Below are positions 1-13,000 of a stretch of 64,000 nt of DNA, piece after piece. A program made the translations under genes and the position numbers. Every line of letters starts with the position of its first letter. Positions within the stretch are counted from its first letter, which is position 1. The notes below the pieces were generated by a model. It was given only the letters and a program-made list of their open reading frames with translations, did not search any database and was not told the DNA's origin. The DNA comes from Pyrenochaeta sp. MPI-SDFR-AT-0127 (taxonomy: Eukaryota; Ascomycota; Dothideomycetes; Pleosporales; Cucurbitariaceae). The stretch is taken from positions 124,001 to 188,000 of the forward strand of contig JAGTJM010000010.1 in NCBI GenBank assembly GCA_020747015.1, written 5' to 3'.

Positions 1-696
1 AGATCGAACGATAAATTCATCCGCGAGCGTCTACTTCTTGGTCTCCAGCTGAGCAGTGCTAGGATGTTGCTCACACGTCCGTGCCTCAGTGGGCGAAGGC
101 AGACTTGGAGAGAGTGTAACGAGGCAAGCTTCGCCAGTCGCATGGCAAACAACTGCGTTGAAGCGGCAAAGACGACAGTTGCATTCCTGCCCGATGAGCC
201 TCGCCCTGACTTGTTGTACGACCATGGTCCTTGGTGGTGCCTCACTCACCATATAATGCAGGCAATTTCCGTCTTCTTGCTTGGTCTTTCGCATCCTTCA
301 TCCACCTCTCAGGACAGCATGACGCTTGTTCACTACTTAAAAAAAGCCATACGCTGGTTGCAGAATATGCAGGATCCTGTAGCTGAGCGCGCCCAAAGCG
401 TGGCTCTTCGAATATTCGAAAGCGTGGCGAGACGATACTCCTTGGATGTGTCCGATCTTTGGGCCAATGGTTTCGAGGAGAGGGCAGCGGTGCGCGAACG
501 AGCGTCCCAGCAAGTAGCCTCTAACACAGATATTGGGGCTTTTCTGCCTGCGCAATTCGTTACCATGGCTCCACCTCAGATTGCAAACCCTACCATAACG
601 AGCCACGCAGTGTTCGAGCCCGTAATGGCGGGTGGCCACTTCCCTCCTCAACACGAGGCTCCCGTATTCAACGAGGCCTACTATTTGGCCAGATGA
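1..696 (+). CDS. Zn2Cys6-type transcription factor, C-terminal part (partial)
   Basis: This is the 3' part of a gene that begins before the window. Frame 1 is open from the first base to TGA at 694-696 and gives about 231 residues. The text resembles the end of the fungal-specific transcription factor domain (Fungal_trans): an R-x-L-L-x-R-P-C-L segment, then a helix with PWW followed by a hydrophobic stretch (residues near 75-95), then a KKAIRWL segment, then a low-complexity tail. Proteins with this region normally carry an N-terminal Zn2Cys6 DNA-binding cluster, which would lie outside the window. The ATG at 64 is internal, because the conserved text starts upstream of it. The target genes cannot be told from this fragment. 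The family call is inference from the pattern and is fairly secure; the zinc cluster is not seen. Confidence 0.75.
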   Translation, partial: RSNDKFIRERLLLGLQLSSARMLLTRPCLSGRRQTWRECNEASFASRMANNCVEAAKTTVAFLPDEPRPDLLYDHGPWWCLTHHIMQAISVFLLGLSHPSSTSQDSMTLVHYLKKAIRWLQNMQDPVAERAQSVALRIFESVARRYSLDVSDLWANGFEERAAVRERASQQVASNTDIGAFLPAQFVTMAPPQIANPTITSHAVFEPVMAGGHFPPQHEAPVFNEAYYLAR

Positions 697-3600
697 TTGA
701 AAATGTAGAGTTGATGATCAAGTTTTTTAATTATGCCAGGACCGGGAGGCACTTTTGATTTAGGGAAGGGCGTGGTGTCAAAAGGAGGGGATCCACAAGC
801 TTTCAGGGTTCAAGACAAATGCGGCACAGAAGGCATCCGTGCGGAGTAATGGGGTCAAGATAACGAGAGCAGGGAGGATTTGGGACTACAACATAGGCGT
901 TCATGGTGGGAAGGAAGTTGTGTGTGCATAGCTGTGTTCATTTGGGCCTCGGTTGATTGGTCTGCGAGCATATATTGACGTCATTCATCATTCATCATTC
1001 ATCATTCAGAAAATAGAATGGAGAGGCGCACAAAACACTTGCAGTGGCAAGCACAGAGAGGATACCAAGATTCTACAGCTGGAATTATCTATACTAAATC
1101 TCGGCTACTATACGACAATGTAAGCGAAATTTCTTCATATTGGGGCCAATCCCTGTCCTTGAATGGCACAATTTGACATTGAGCAAAGGCGCGCATTTTC
1201 GTTTGCGCTTCAGGATACTCCAGAATGAGGGCCAGAAGGCTACATGTTCTTTCAACGTAGTGATTACGAAGCACTTTTGATAGTCTGAAGGCCGACAGGA
1301 GGAGGCGTGGGGTACACTGCACTGCGTGGAAAACAGAACCCATCCATGAGCACGTGACGTGGGTGCCTACCAGGCGCGCAAGCCCTGTCATTGGCTCGTT
1401 ATCCCGGCAGGACCTCGGTGGATGTCTGTGGCCCCAAAGTCGAATTAGCCACCAGCTATAGCTTTCTTGTATAGAGCGTTCGAAGTTGTAGAAAGACAGT
1501 AGTTGAGCAAGGGTGCATTATAAAGTCAGTGCTTTAGCATGTATTTGAGCACGGAAAGTATCAGCCGCGATAGAAATCTGACAGAGGATTCATATCTATT
1601 GTTCGGGCATTACGATCCTGACTTCTGTCTATTTCTTGATATCAGCGCAATGCGCGGAGGAAAAGGACGGAAATCTCTTACAAAGTCTGCTTCTGGTACT
1701 TTGCGTGTCGCGAGATATATGGATGGCGCAGATAATTTGTGGGGGGATAGGGTTAAGCCTTCGTGACTCGAATACTGAGGCCATAGACGATCGACGCACC
1801 AAAGACAAGTAGCCAGTCTCAATTTCGTTGGCGCACAGAAGAGAGCATCTTTGTAAACGGTGTACGCCTAGTACCGAGCAGTGTCAGGAAAAGAGCATGA
1901 TCGAAGCTTAGGATTATCCTATATACCTAGCCATCAGAGCTTGACGCATACCAGAACTTCCAGCCTCCAAACATATCGCGCACCCACGCCACAGCATGTG
2001 GCATAAAAAGTACATTTTCAATGTCATGATAGTATATAATGTTGAGCTTTGCGGTGCGACATTGTAGAAACTCCAAATGAATTGGTAGTTGCAGAATGAT
2101 GCAATATCGGCTAGCAACCGAGGTAGTGAGCGGAGTCTGCGAGTAACATCACAAAGACTTGCCTGCAATATTCGGTTGCATATTATCTACTCAATATTTC
2201 CTTCCCTCCATTTTCTTTAACATCTAGTGGCTATTTTCATAACTCTGGTAACCATCGCTGTATCTTCTTGTGACACATTCTTGTCATTCGCTCCCAAAGG
2301 TACTAACTCTGACTCGATAGCTACAGCATTCACGCATTTTATTCGTTCAACGGCTTTAATTTTATCGCATAGTTGAGAAATTTTGGATGAATAAATGGTG
2401 GTTAAAATATTATGTCTTTGATCTGTCCGGCAGGTTAGGGTGCCGCTGCGAGCAGGAAGCCTGGATGAATATGGACTGTCAGCCCGGTTATTCGAACAAC
2501 AAATCCTTTTGAAGCTGTCTTAAAAATGAGCTTCATGACGTTCCCTATAGAAAGTCTTTATAGAGACTGTCTGAGAATGCAAATCTGCATCGCCTATCAG
2601 TATGGTCAGCAGTTAACACAAACCTTCAGATTTGCCGTGACGAATTGCGAAAGAGCTGCTGCATGGCTGGCCGCAAACAAAGAAGCCAAGATTTCAAATT
2701 TGACGTTCTACGGTAATGCAGATATCATCAAAACCGCATCCCATTTGCATAGCTCACGAATCTTGCCAAGTACTTAGGGTTCCTCACTTAGATTGGCCGT
2801 TTCCCTTATCGAATCGAGTTCTTGCTATGTCTGAGTGTTGTAAAAGTCTGATTTGAATGACCTGAATGTTTGAATCTGGGTGGAAATAATCCTCGTTGGT
2901 ATGTGTAACACTATGTGCACGCAGTTATGAATTTGGCCGCCGTCAATGGGGTGCGAAAGAATCTTAGACAGGTAAGTTTCAGATATCCAAATCTTCTCAT
3001 TATTTTGGTCTTGGTCCCTAAAGTACATTCTGAGCCTTACGAATAGGTGTCTGGTAGGTTACAGTCCAGCCTTCTGAACCTACACTCAAATTCATTGAAC
3101 AAAGATGGCGATATAGATAATGCAGGCAACGTAGAAGATGAAGACTATGCTGACACAAGACGTAGTAGGAATAAGAAACTTTTGATTGAGGACAGTGTCG
3201 TGAATGTATAGCGGTGTGTAGGGGTAGAAGGGCCATTAGATGAAGAGAATCGAGGAGATGCCATGTTCATCAGGAGGCACTGGAGCTGTGCAATTATAGT
3301 ATGAAAATGAAACCAAGTATTTCTCTATCATCGACAGGGAAAAGAACGATGTACATGTACCCCTCGTGGGTGCGATGTGTAGAGCAGCTGGTGGAAGAGT
3401 GTTATATGTACATCATGGTCGCTGCCTGCTGGAGTTTGCAGCAATTTGCTCGACCTTTTTTTATCCTAATCTTCTAGAGAGATGGTGCGATGTTCTAAAG
3501 AGTAGGATAGTAAACTTGGCCACGATAGACTGTGATGGTAATCTTTAGGTATTGCGTCAGTTATGTAGATCCGCATCTACCAGATACGACTGGTGCGACC

Positions 3601-6041
3601 TTTCGCCTAGGCATTCAACACATGCTCCAGATTCTTCACATTTGTATCGGCTTTGAGCGCCCTTCAATCCTGGATAACAAAATCCTCTCTCTAAATGGAC
3701 ATTCCTGGTATTTGCAGAACCTAAGTATGATTTTTCGTGAATTTTGCTGAATGAATACTTCATGTCTAAACTCGTCTCATGCGCTTGTTTGCTCTCGCGG
3801 TCGCATTGTAAAGCACTGCTGCTGCCTGCCCGATAACGTGTGTATATTCGTCTCTCTCTGCATTTAACCCAATTACGATAGTATGGCTCTGAAGCCTCTA
3901 TAGCCGAAGCTCTAAGATCCTGTAAATTCCTCTCTCACTTTGCTGCACCGGCTGAACTTCCGGTACTATGCGAAGCTCAACCACAAAATAACGGACGAAG
4001 ATCCCTTTAATTGACCTGTTGTTATTCTCACTTTAGTATATTACCCAACTGAGAAAGCGATGCGCTTAGGCTAAGAGCTGTAATTATCAAGTTTGCTATC
4101 TGCAGAATCTTAGGGCGGATAAATTTTGCATATTGTAAGGATTTATTGAGCCTAACAAAGGTCTGCAGGGATAGTGTAGTGAGATTCTGAATATTATATG
4201 TATTCTAGTAAGCCGTATACATAGTAATACTTTGCATAAGAGCAAAGGTGTTAGTGAACGGTCATGCTATCCAGCATCTCTAACTCCATTCTGAAATAGC
4301 TTACTAGAAACCCGAAAATGAGAATGACTTCTTTAGAAATGATATCTCTGTCACCTTGAATAGTATCTGTAACACTAGCCTGCTCAAATCGAGGGAGTAG
4401 AAAGTTGAAAATGTGCGGGAGAAAGATCGTTTTATTCTACGGGAGAGCCTTGAAGTCGAATGCCTAAAGTCATACGGCAATTTAGATATAAAAAGAACAG
4501 AATCGTACACATCTATTCATATTCAAAGTTTCCCTAATATTGATGCCGTTTAACAGGAACGGCGGCTTCTGAAATAGCCTGAAAACCCTTGATTTTAAGG
4601 TCAAGATGCATGAACTAGCAATACAACGCATTGGTAGGTAAACTCTTTTTGTCTTTGTGCTGATCTGCGAAATCATCCCAGTGGAATAACTGGACTACTG
4701 GTTTGCTATTACCGCAAGATGCATTCTAGCTTGAATTTCTGAACGCCTTGTTAGTTTGTTGTATAATTTTGTAGACTTGGTTGATTTGACATTCTCCCGT
4801 AGAGCTGATGCGCACTGAATACTGTCATTAATGTCTATCTCCTCGTCGTGTTCATCATGAGTTGTTGGCGTTTCTGTTGTCTGGTTTTAAGTAGTGTTCG
4901 GCATCAAAAGTCTACTTCTCTTAGACTGCTTTCGCTTTGTCTATGCTGTTTTGACAGCTATACGTAGCCGGATAAACGCATGACGAGAAGAAATTGTGTT
5001 TACCGATAATTGTGCACAATCTTGGTGCGACTATTCTGCGCGTGACTTGCGTTGGCAGAACAGCACCCAATCTCATCGAAGGCCGGAGTATAAAAATGTG
5101 GTGACGATCGAGTAGGCTACAAAATAAGATACTCAATCTTCGTTTTCCTTGTCTGAATTCGATGTACAAGGTGTCGCCCATAATTGTGTGATACTTTGAC
5201 ATGTTTGAGCTTTAATGACAATATCAATGTTGAGGCCATCAAGCTGATCATGGAACCAAACAGGATGCAGCAGCCGAGCTTAGCGTTCCGAAATTAATTC
5301 GGTATTCTTCTGTTATTGTGGCATGTTAAAATTAAAGAATAATGCGCGCGCATATACCAAGATCGGCTTGTTACCCAAGATCATCTTCCTACCAGCACCA
5401 AGCAGCGATCTTCTCGCTGGTTTCGCTGACTTCGCTGCCATACGTTGCTTGATATAGGACGAATTGGTAGGTCGCGAGTCTCTCAGATAGGGAAAACCAG
5501 CTGGTTTAAAATAGTATTGGTTTTAATTGGGCGGTAACAAATACGCCACACGTTCCCATGTGAGCAATTCTAGCTCGCGGCATATAGGGGCATTGAGATT
5601 CACAACACGGACGTCATTGCGACGGCGGCTGAAAATTCGACGGAAAATGCAGCAGATGGGCAGTGTTAGGGAAGGAGGATAGATGGCTTCTGCACAATGC
5701 CAGTGGGTGAACGGATTAGCTTCAGCAGCATAATACTTGCTAGGGTGAGCAATAGAACCTCGTATTCGCGTATGCACAAGCTTCATCAATTGTCGTGCCT
5801 GTGAATTTTGGTTTCGTCTTGCTGCGAGCGGCTGGCGACAATTCTATCCACTCAAGCAATGTTGCTTTCGACAACAGAAATTTCGTTTTGCCACCACAAC
5901 TTATGAAATAATCCTCCACGACAGCATGACTTGACCAAAATGGCAGAATATGCTAAGAGCTCAGGAATTGTGGTGTTCCGCGTCCACATCTACATAAGAC
6001 GAAATCTGAAGGACAGATGGTTTGTTGTTTGGACATTGACT
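697..6041. other. gene-poor stretch, no supported gene
   Basis: About 5.3 kb with only short, unrelated open frames and no protein family that I recognise. The part from about 3.8 to 5.4 kb is visibly AT-rich. On the minus strand between about 3,260 and 3,030 there is gene-like text: an ATG near 3,260 followed by about 40 codons ending in a hydrophobic run, a stop, and then a hydrophobic run in another frame. This could be the remnant of a small membrane protein, but I cannot support an intact gene. No transposase or reverse transcriptase text was seen. Confidence 0.5.
981..1008. repeat. 7-bp tandem repeat, 4 copies
   Basis: The unit TCATTCA is repeated four times without interruption in a non-coding stretch. 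It is a small minisatellite-like array with no evident function. Confidence 0.85.
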
Positions 6042-6665
6042 TCATCGCTGATTGAATGAGTGAATGACACTCACGCCAATGATAGCACATTGCTCGTCAA
6101 CACAATGTGCCAGTTGGAAATGTAGCTTCCCATAAAAGCCCTTAAGTGACAACATGGCCGTTATAGCAGAAGAACCGTCAGAAAATTCGAGATTCAGAAT
6201 GTGTCGAGAGCCGGACAAGAGCTTTGTGAGGTCTAGATCAATCTTAGTAGCGTGCGTTCTCATAAGTGGCAGGGAAGCTTGACGGTTGTCTTTGAGCGTG
6301 TCAAAATTCTTAGATTGATTCTCAATGTTGTCTGTATTTTTCACAGTTCTCAAGACCTGAAGGAGAGGCTTGTGTGCTTCACGTGAAGCGCCTTGTAGCT
6401 CATACCACATCTCCAGCTCCTGGGCCAGATCCTCAATGGAGAAGATAAACGCTGGGGTTGATACATACGCCAGCTCGATGATTTGTAGAAACTTGAAGCT
6501 GAGAGCAGTAGGGATTGGGAATGACGCCGAAGGAAATATGGTATCATCTCGATCGCTGTGCTCAAATGCTTCAAGCTGTTCAATATATCCGTCTGCAACC
6601 TCGTCGCCACTCTTTCCGACCTCTTCCAGATCTGCCATAATGTAATTGCTCGGGACAAAGAACAT
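6042..6665 (-). CDS. hypothetical protein, no family recognised
   Basis: A 207-codon open frame; a second ATG ten codons in (MADLEE...) is an equally good start. The protein is acidic at its N-terminus, has no signal peptide or clear membrane segment, and I do not recognise a domain. The 3' end may be spliced: a GTGAGT donor after the codons for CAIIG and a CAG acceptor near 6,002 would replace the last ten or so residues by about 14 others. A splice acceptor (ATGGCAG) sits next to the second ATG, and an acidic, gene-like minus-strand segment lies upstream at about 6,830-7,010. The frame may therefore be the last exons of a longer gene. It is called a gene on length and composition only. Confidence 0.4.
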   Translation of the reverse strand: MFFVPSNYIMADLEEVGKSGDEVADGYIEQLEAFEHSDRDDTIFPSASFPIPTALSFKFLQIIELAYVSTPAFIFSIEDLAQELEMWYELQGASREAHKPLLQVLRTVKNTDNIENQSKNFDTLKDNRQASLPLMRTHATKIDLDLTKLLSGSRHILNLEFSDGSSAITAMLSLKGFYGKLHFQLAHCVDEQCAIIGVSVIHSFNQR

Positions 6666-8168
6666 CCAGGTCGTAACACGCAGTATTGCCTTAATCGTAA
6701 CTTCTTACATTGTATGCAGAACTCAGTTCGTCACCACTTTGTTCATATTTGTTCAGGTAGGTATTGGGGGTTTAAGGCGATTAAATTTCAATTGTTGACG
6801 TTAATTCTCCGGACTTTAAAACCAACATGTCATCGAACAATCCACCCGCAAATACTGGAGAATGTGTACAATGACACTTGTCTGGCTGAGCGCAAATTTT
6901 CATCATCATCGAATGTTGACAGTGACTGTGGCTCAAGATGATCTTCGTCATTCGACGGTTGGCGACCAAGTCCCCACAGCTTTCGTACAGTCTGAGTCAC
7001 CGAGAAGAAGCGCTAGAGCAATGAGTGTGAGTAACCGGAAAAGATCTGTGCATCAGAGGCTGCGGGGACTGAGAGACTTTCGGAAGATTTGATCCTAGAT
7101 GCCCAAACTTTTATGAAAATACAGTTTTGCGACTCGAGGCTTGTTCGAGGGATGTAGAAGTCTGATTTGAACTACTTCTTTATATAGCAGGATCCTAGGA
7201 AGGACATTTAGTAAGGACTAGAATGGCATCTGGACTTGAATCTACAGTACTGACAGTGAATGTTTAGCGCTGGGTGATTGCCAGGGAGAATTGCAAGCCC
7301 TAGATATCGATGAGTTCCCTGTTTTTTTGTATTAGACCCTATTTTCATTCATCTTCTCAACGGCCTGGTCTGGTAATACACGCATCATCCTCTGCTCTCC
7401 TACCAGACTCCCCAACCCTATACCGGCTTCACGAGAGCGCGATGCATAGGCCGCGAAGATTATGAATGTAGGCGGATTAGAGACTCTGGAAGATATGAAA
7501 CCTGTGATCAATGAGGTGGTTGTGGATGTGTAACCCTGTGCTGGAGTAGAATATGGTTGAGGACTTCTGAATGGATGTTAGTGAACGTTCATATCTCATA
7601 GCCGATAGATCATGAATTGAGCCTCATGTCATGAAGGCGCAAAAGAGTGTACAATACCTATCATATGACTAGGAAGCGAATGAGGAACATGTACTGGTAT
7701 ATGTGGTGGATATGATCAAGCTTGTTGAGGATGTATTTTTCGGTGTGCCAGCGCCACCATTTGCGCGTTACTGCTCAGAAACAAATCTCTCTGATAGTTC
7801 CTCAAGATGTAGAATGTTTTCAAGAGATTTTACACGCAAAGTTTGGTATTGTTCTTGATGTTTTTCCTCTATGTGCGTGCTCTTTGATCGCTACAACTAG
7901 CGATCGGTATGACTTTTTGTACAAGTGGCTCATATCTCGAAAGAATGCTGTATGAAATATAAGCTCTATAATCAATGAACACGATGTCCAAAAATCTCAG
8001 GGTCATGATGCGGATGGCAAGGAAGTCTAGACATTTGTATAAAATCAGATTATCTGGTCTCCGGAGAAATCCCTTCCGCCATGAAAGCGTAATCTAAACC
8101 CATATGCGTATGCGCCATTCCCACCAAATATCTACATCATATATCACGTAAATCATAAACTCATATCA
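6666..8168. other. intergenic, with possible minus-strand exons
   Basis: There is no complete gene. Two minus-strand segments look coding: about 7,567-7,332 (78 codons, preceded by CACTAAC and a TTCAG acceptor, ending in TAA) and about 7,013-6,830 (an acidic segment containing LWGLGRQ). They could be exons of a gene continuing into the frame at 6,042-6,665, but the junctions are not settled. The rest shows nothing recognisable. Confidence 0.3.
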
Positions 8169-10020
8169 TTACATCCAACTATATTTCTTCTTCATGCCGG
8201 TCACATCGCCGAGCATGGAGTTCGCATTCTGGATTTGCTCCAGTGCCAATTCTTCGGGCGATTTCTTCGGTTTCGCCCTCGGCTTCTTCTTTGAAGGCGC
8301 CATAGCGTTGGCGCCAGAAATTTCATCCCCGGAATTTTTTTTGGCAGGAGCGATCTCTGCAGGCGACGCCGTTGGCGGGCTGTTATCCAAAGCAGATTGA
8401 GAAACGACCTTCTCAGGAACGAATCTGCTTAGCGCTTCAGCGCTATACTTGCACTCAAGATTGCTCCTCCTGCATCTCGAGCAAGGATCTTTATGATCAC
8501 ATTTCCCCCTATCTGCCTTGCATCTCACGCAATTAGGCTGAGATTTAGCCCGCTGCTTCTTCGGCGGTGCGTTTTTCTCAGCTGCCCCAATGTCTTCGGC
8601 GGGTGCATCCTCATCGTCCGCAATTTCATCCGCAGATCGCTTTACTTCACATATATGTTAGCCAATACTACTTTATTTCACGCCTATTTTACGCCTCTTA
8701 TCTCTCTTTTCAGACATGAGTGGCTGATAGAGAATACAAAGGACAGATGAAGGTAATAAGTTTCATCATGTTTGCGATGTTGTGGGAAAACAAAGTAGAG
8801 AGAGAAGTAAACAATCCGGTATGTGTCATGTGTAAAATGTAAGATGCAAAGGAGTCATGATCTACGATCATGCACAGAGAAAGAAAACTTAGCGATGATC
8901 AGGGAATACTAACCTGCAGGATACTTGTACTGAGCCATTGCCTTACTTTTAGGCTGTTGACCCACAAACCAGACATCTTCACCCATGCATGGGATTTCGC
9001 AATCGCAAGGGTGCCAACCTTGCTGGTGGCCTTTTCGATTCTGATTTCGAGTTGCCGACTCAAGAAGTATATGCCGCTTGTTTACACAAGGGCCAGAATT
9101 GCACAAATGAGAGCCTTGAAGCTCATTCTCTATACCAATTTTAGTTCTGCACACCTTATATCGAATAGATAACGATGATATAGCGTTACAAGTAGATAGG
9201 CCGTCGATATTGGAGTACATGCAGAATGATCAAATCGTGACAAAGAGATGCTATAGGGATAGAATAGAAAGAAGTCGTAGGTATGACAACGCAGAATTAA
9301 ATCAAAAACCATTGAAATCTGGTCGAAAAATAAAGCAATATATAGCAAACAAATCGAAATATTGAAAGTCCATATATAGCAAACATGTAATAGATAGTAA
9401 GTGGTGCAGCAGGTGTTGTTTAGATCCAGAATAGATATGATTAGATCACGGATGGCTGAGAGTGTGCTAGGTAGATCATAGAGATTACGCAACATAGTAG
9501 AAAGAAAAGGAGACTTACCAAGTGCTCTAAGTATAGCTGGATCGCCTCTCTCAAGACTCAAGAGAGGTATGAGCTTGTATACGCTCATAGTGACCGGCAA
9601 ATTCCTAGTCTTGGATACTGGACATGTATATAAAAATTGGTGCGCAAATTTGTATCCCGGCACGTTAGCCTTAGTAGGAACGAGCCAGCATTCGTCTTGA
9701 CCCTTTAGTAGGGGATTTCCCTCGTCATCCAGCACCGGGACGTTTTCTTCGTCGAGAATTTTTGAATAGGTGGCCTGCAGGCCCTCGACATAGCGCAGCA
9801 TTTTGGGGCGCTGATTGAATAACATATCGAGGAAGTGTGCGACTCGATCACAACATTGCATTTTTTCAATTTCGTAATCATGTATCGGCGGGGCCCTCAA
9901 CCCTGGCGACTGTTGCGCCGAATTATTGGCATTTTGTGCTTGCCTAAGCTCTACAATCTGACTTTGAAGATCTACTATGATGGCTTCCAGAGCGGCCATA
10001 CGCTCATCTAAAGCTATCAT
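8169..10020 (-). CDS. His-Me-finger zinc-loop protein with C-terminal Zn2Cys6 cluster
   Basis: Three coding blocks lie in order on the minus strand. Block 1 (10,020 to about 9,522) starts with a predicted coiled coil and ends in a GTAAGT donor. Block 2 (about 9,170-8,914) has SHLC...C...CVN...H...N spacing like the zinc-binding loop of His-Me (HNH-type) homing endonucleases (zf-His_Me_endon), then a CxCxxxC group. Block 3 (8,644-8,169) joins in phase through GTTAGT/GAAG and holds a perfect C-x2-C-x6-C-x5-C-x2-C-x6-C Zn2Cys6 cluster. It is followed by a Lys/Pro-rich AT-hook-like tail (KKKPRAKPKKS) and the stop. The junction of blocks 1 and 2 does not keep frame in the simplest model. A tiny 17-nt exon is possible, or the gene is damaged. 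A branch point and TAG acceptor at the start of block 1 suggest an earlier exon. A nuclear DNA-binding or nuclease-derived role is inference. Confidence 0.6.
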
Positions 10021-13000
10021 TCAGTTAGCATATACGTTTACAGTACTATTACACCATAACGTTAAAGGGGTGCCAGAGGAAAGAATAAAACAGATGATGA
10101 GAGAGGTTAACATGGTGAGAACAGTTTGTAGGTATGAAAATGCTGCAGCTTTGCAGGAATTCTGGTTTTACGAGGCCCTTGATATTCGCCGGAAGAGAAA
10201 TGAAGGAGTTGGAGAGTAAATTACGCGTTGAAAGCTGCATGATTCGCTTGATTCATAACATAACGAAGTATATGATAGGTGTTGAAGGTGATGATTAAGG
10301 CTGAATCGCTCATAGTGCATCGCGTGGGGACACTGGTTGAAGGAAGTCTCAAACTTACACTGCGCGGGGAAAACGGGAGTGTTGGTAGCTGCATCCTTTC
10401 AGGAGGTCAGTGAGGCAGTCATATAGGTAGATGTTAGTCGGGCGTCATTATGAAGAGTGAGTGAAAGAGCTTACAGTGAGGTCTAGACACTGCATACCAT
10501 CTGAGCACCTTAAAGTTAGCCTCGACTAAGAAGCACAGAAGATTGCACTATATTGACCTTGAGAAGTGCCTCACAAACACGATGACACGAAAGACTACAC
10601 AAACGGCGAATGTGGAAACGTTACGAAACGGAGTGATATTGGTGATGCTGCGTTACATAACTACGGACACGACGCGAACACGTCCAGGACACGAAAATGC
10701 TAAGCTTTTGTCAGGGCCAACGGGTTTCGCCGACATCGACTTCCCTTTTCGATCCTCAGACGTTATGACCACACTCCAGACGAACTGCAGCTTTGCATTT
10801 CGTCGATGCGATGTATACACAGCTATCCCATATATGTATAACCCATATCAAGCACCCCCTTGTACCGAATAGTGTCCTTGGATTGTACGTGAAAGGTTTG
10901 GTCAAGACGTGCAGCCTTGGATTCGGGAGGATGCAAGAAGGTGAGACTCAGATACCAGAATCTAGTACGTTTCTGACAAGAAGCTGAAATAAGGAGAGAT
11001 GGAAAGATCGTAAAGAAGTTTAACAATCATGACGAGAGTGGGAATGAGAGACAATCACAAGCACCACTCATTGCACATAGCCCTCACAACATAGCAGGCC
11101 ACGCGGTGAAGCCGTCGTGAGCGCTAAAACTCACCGTTAAAATCAGGTAAGCATCACCGATTGTCCACATCTACATCCATGTACTCATTACCACATACAC
11201 CTACGCAGATGGAGATGAAGCTGATACTCAACTCAATTTGGCCGGTAACCATGAAGACGAAGCCCGCTTACAGTTTGACATGACCATATGTTCCTCGGTG
11301 TGCCCTCGGAGCTGTCACGGCTGATCTAATAAGGCATGAACTGCGGCATCGACGGACCCTTCGCTGGCGACCGAAATCGTTGATCAATGATACTATACGC
11401 ATACGTCATACAGCAGAGGCATAAGCTAAAGGGTCCAGGCTAGATGAAGCTCGGGTTTAAAACGCGTTGGGCCAGGTTGGTCACTGCCATTACGGTAAAG
11501 AGCGGTGCTAGGCTTCATTTATAGAGTACGATATAACTTCTGACTTGCTATCCCGGTGTTTTCATGGGAGTTAGAACGAACCCTCGATCTATCCTGGTAG
11601 TCCTTCGAAAATCCGAGCATTCTGGGGAGGACGATATCTAGAAAGGAAGGCGCTTCCGTAATGTGGATGAAGGCATACAACACTCAAGTACGTCTGAAAG
11701 ACCAAACAATTGAGCTCGAGCCCTGGTACTTTTACACCATCTTCGGTTTAACATGGTGTGTGTGCAACGCGGCCTGCTCGTTGATGTCACTGCGCGGAAA
11801 CAAACAACGCTAGCTCTGAACCCAGTACACCACTACAACGACACTTAATTGCGGGATAGAAGTTCAATTACGCGAGGTATCTTGATGTCTCAGCTCTTAC
11901 AGCGTCGCACCGTCGTAGAATAGCCTAAGGAGCATTCGAGCTGGCCATGGTATAGACGACGATCCTTTCTATGAGATGGACCGAAGACCCAACGAGAATC
12001 GAACGGAGAAGAGGGTGGCCTGCCCAAACACTCAACAGTCAACCTACAGGAAATAATAATGACACAAAACGGCCCTATCTTGAGGTGCATCGTCGCAATG
12101 ATGCACATAGCTGCATGGTTCTTCGGCTCATCAGGAACCCGCTTGCATGGCTAGTCACGCCGTGTAGTGGCAACTCCGACTCTTCATCCAAGATCCGGCT
12201 TCAAAAAATTCTTGATACAAATCCCTATCGCAATCAGATCTAGACTACAGTAATGATGTGCTTATGCGGAAGACCCGAACGTCTTTGGGGTCTCTGCAAT
12301 CAGCTGGGTGCGCAAATGATATGCACGCTTGACTTGTCAGAATTGTAGAAGTCCAAAACTCATTAAGACGAGTCCATGACCCAACGAATGGTTCCGAGTC
12401 TCTAGACGGGCACATGCAGTGTAGCAAGGAACGCTGGGTCGGGATGACGCATCCAGCGAAGTCTGATGCTGAAAAGCTGAACCCGAAAACAGTCAGCCCT
12501 CCCGCAACGACTGTGTCCCACTTTACTCATGGAGTCAGACTTACCTAACTATCCTAATTACCTAGTAGCTTTATGAAGCGTCTAAACTGATAAGATATAT
12601 ATAATGCAAAATTGACCTCTTTTGGTGAGCTGTGTTCATGAGAGTATCGACGATATCCATGAGTCAGGTAAGCAGTAGTTTAACAACAAGTAGTCACATA
12701 ATGTATCAACAACTATCCCAAATGAATTGGATCCTTGTAGTGTAGAAAAGACCTCTTCTGGGCACCAAGTATAAAACTCAAGTATTGACAGAGCCTCCCA
12801 TTGTATCCAAGCATGTCATCCTTGATCCCTCCTCATGCGAATTCCTGGAAAACAATGGAGTAGCATGAACACGTAGTGATTGCAATGATTACTCCACACG
12901 CATCGGCAGTCTTTCACACGACTTCTTGTCAGGACGCCTCTCATCCGCTCATAATGGCCCTTGACGCTAGGTCGCCGGCAGAAGCTCGGCCTGCACGTGC

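Noticed and set aside
64..696. taking the ATG at 64 as the start of the first gene
   Set aside because: The same frame is open back to base 1 and the upstream residues fit the conserved transcription-factor domain, so the gene is cut by the window edge.
11985..12010. possible tRNA T-arm on the minus strand (CCGTTCGATTCTCG)
   Set aside because: It resembles a B box, but the surrounding bases do not form T-arm or acceptor stems and no A box is found at the right distance.
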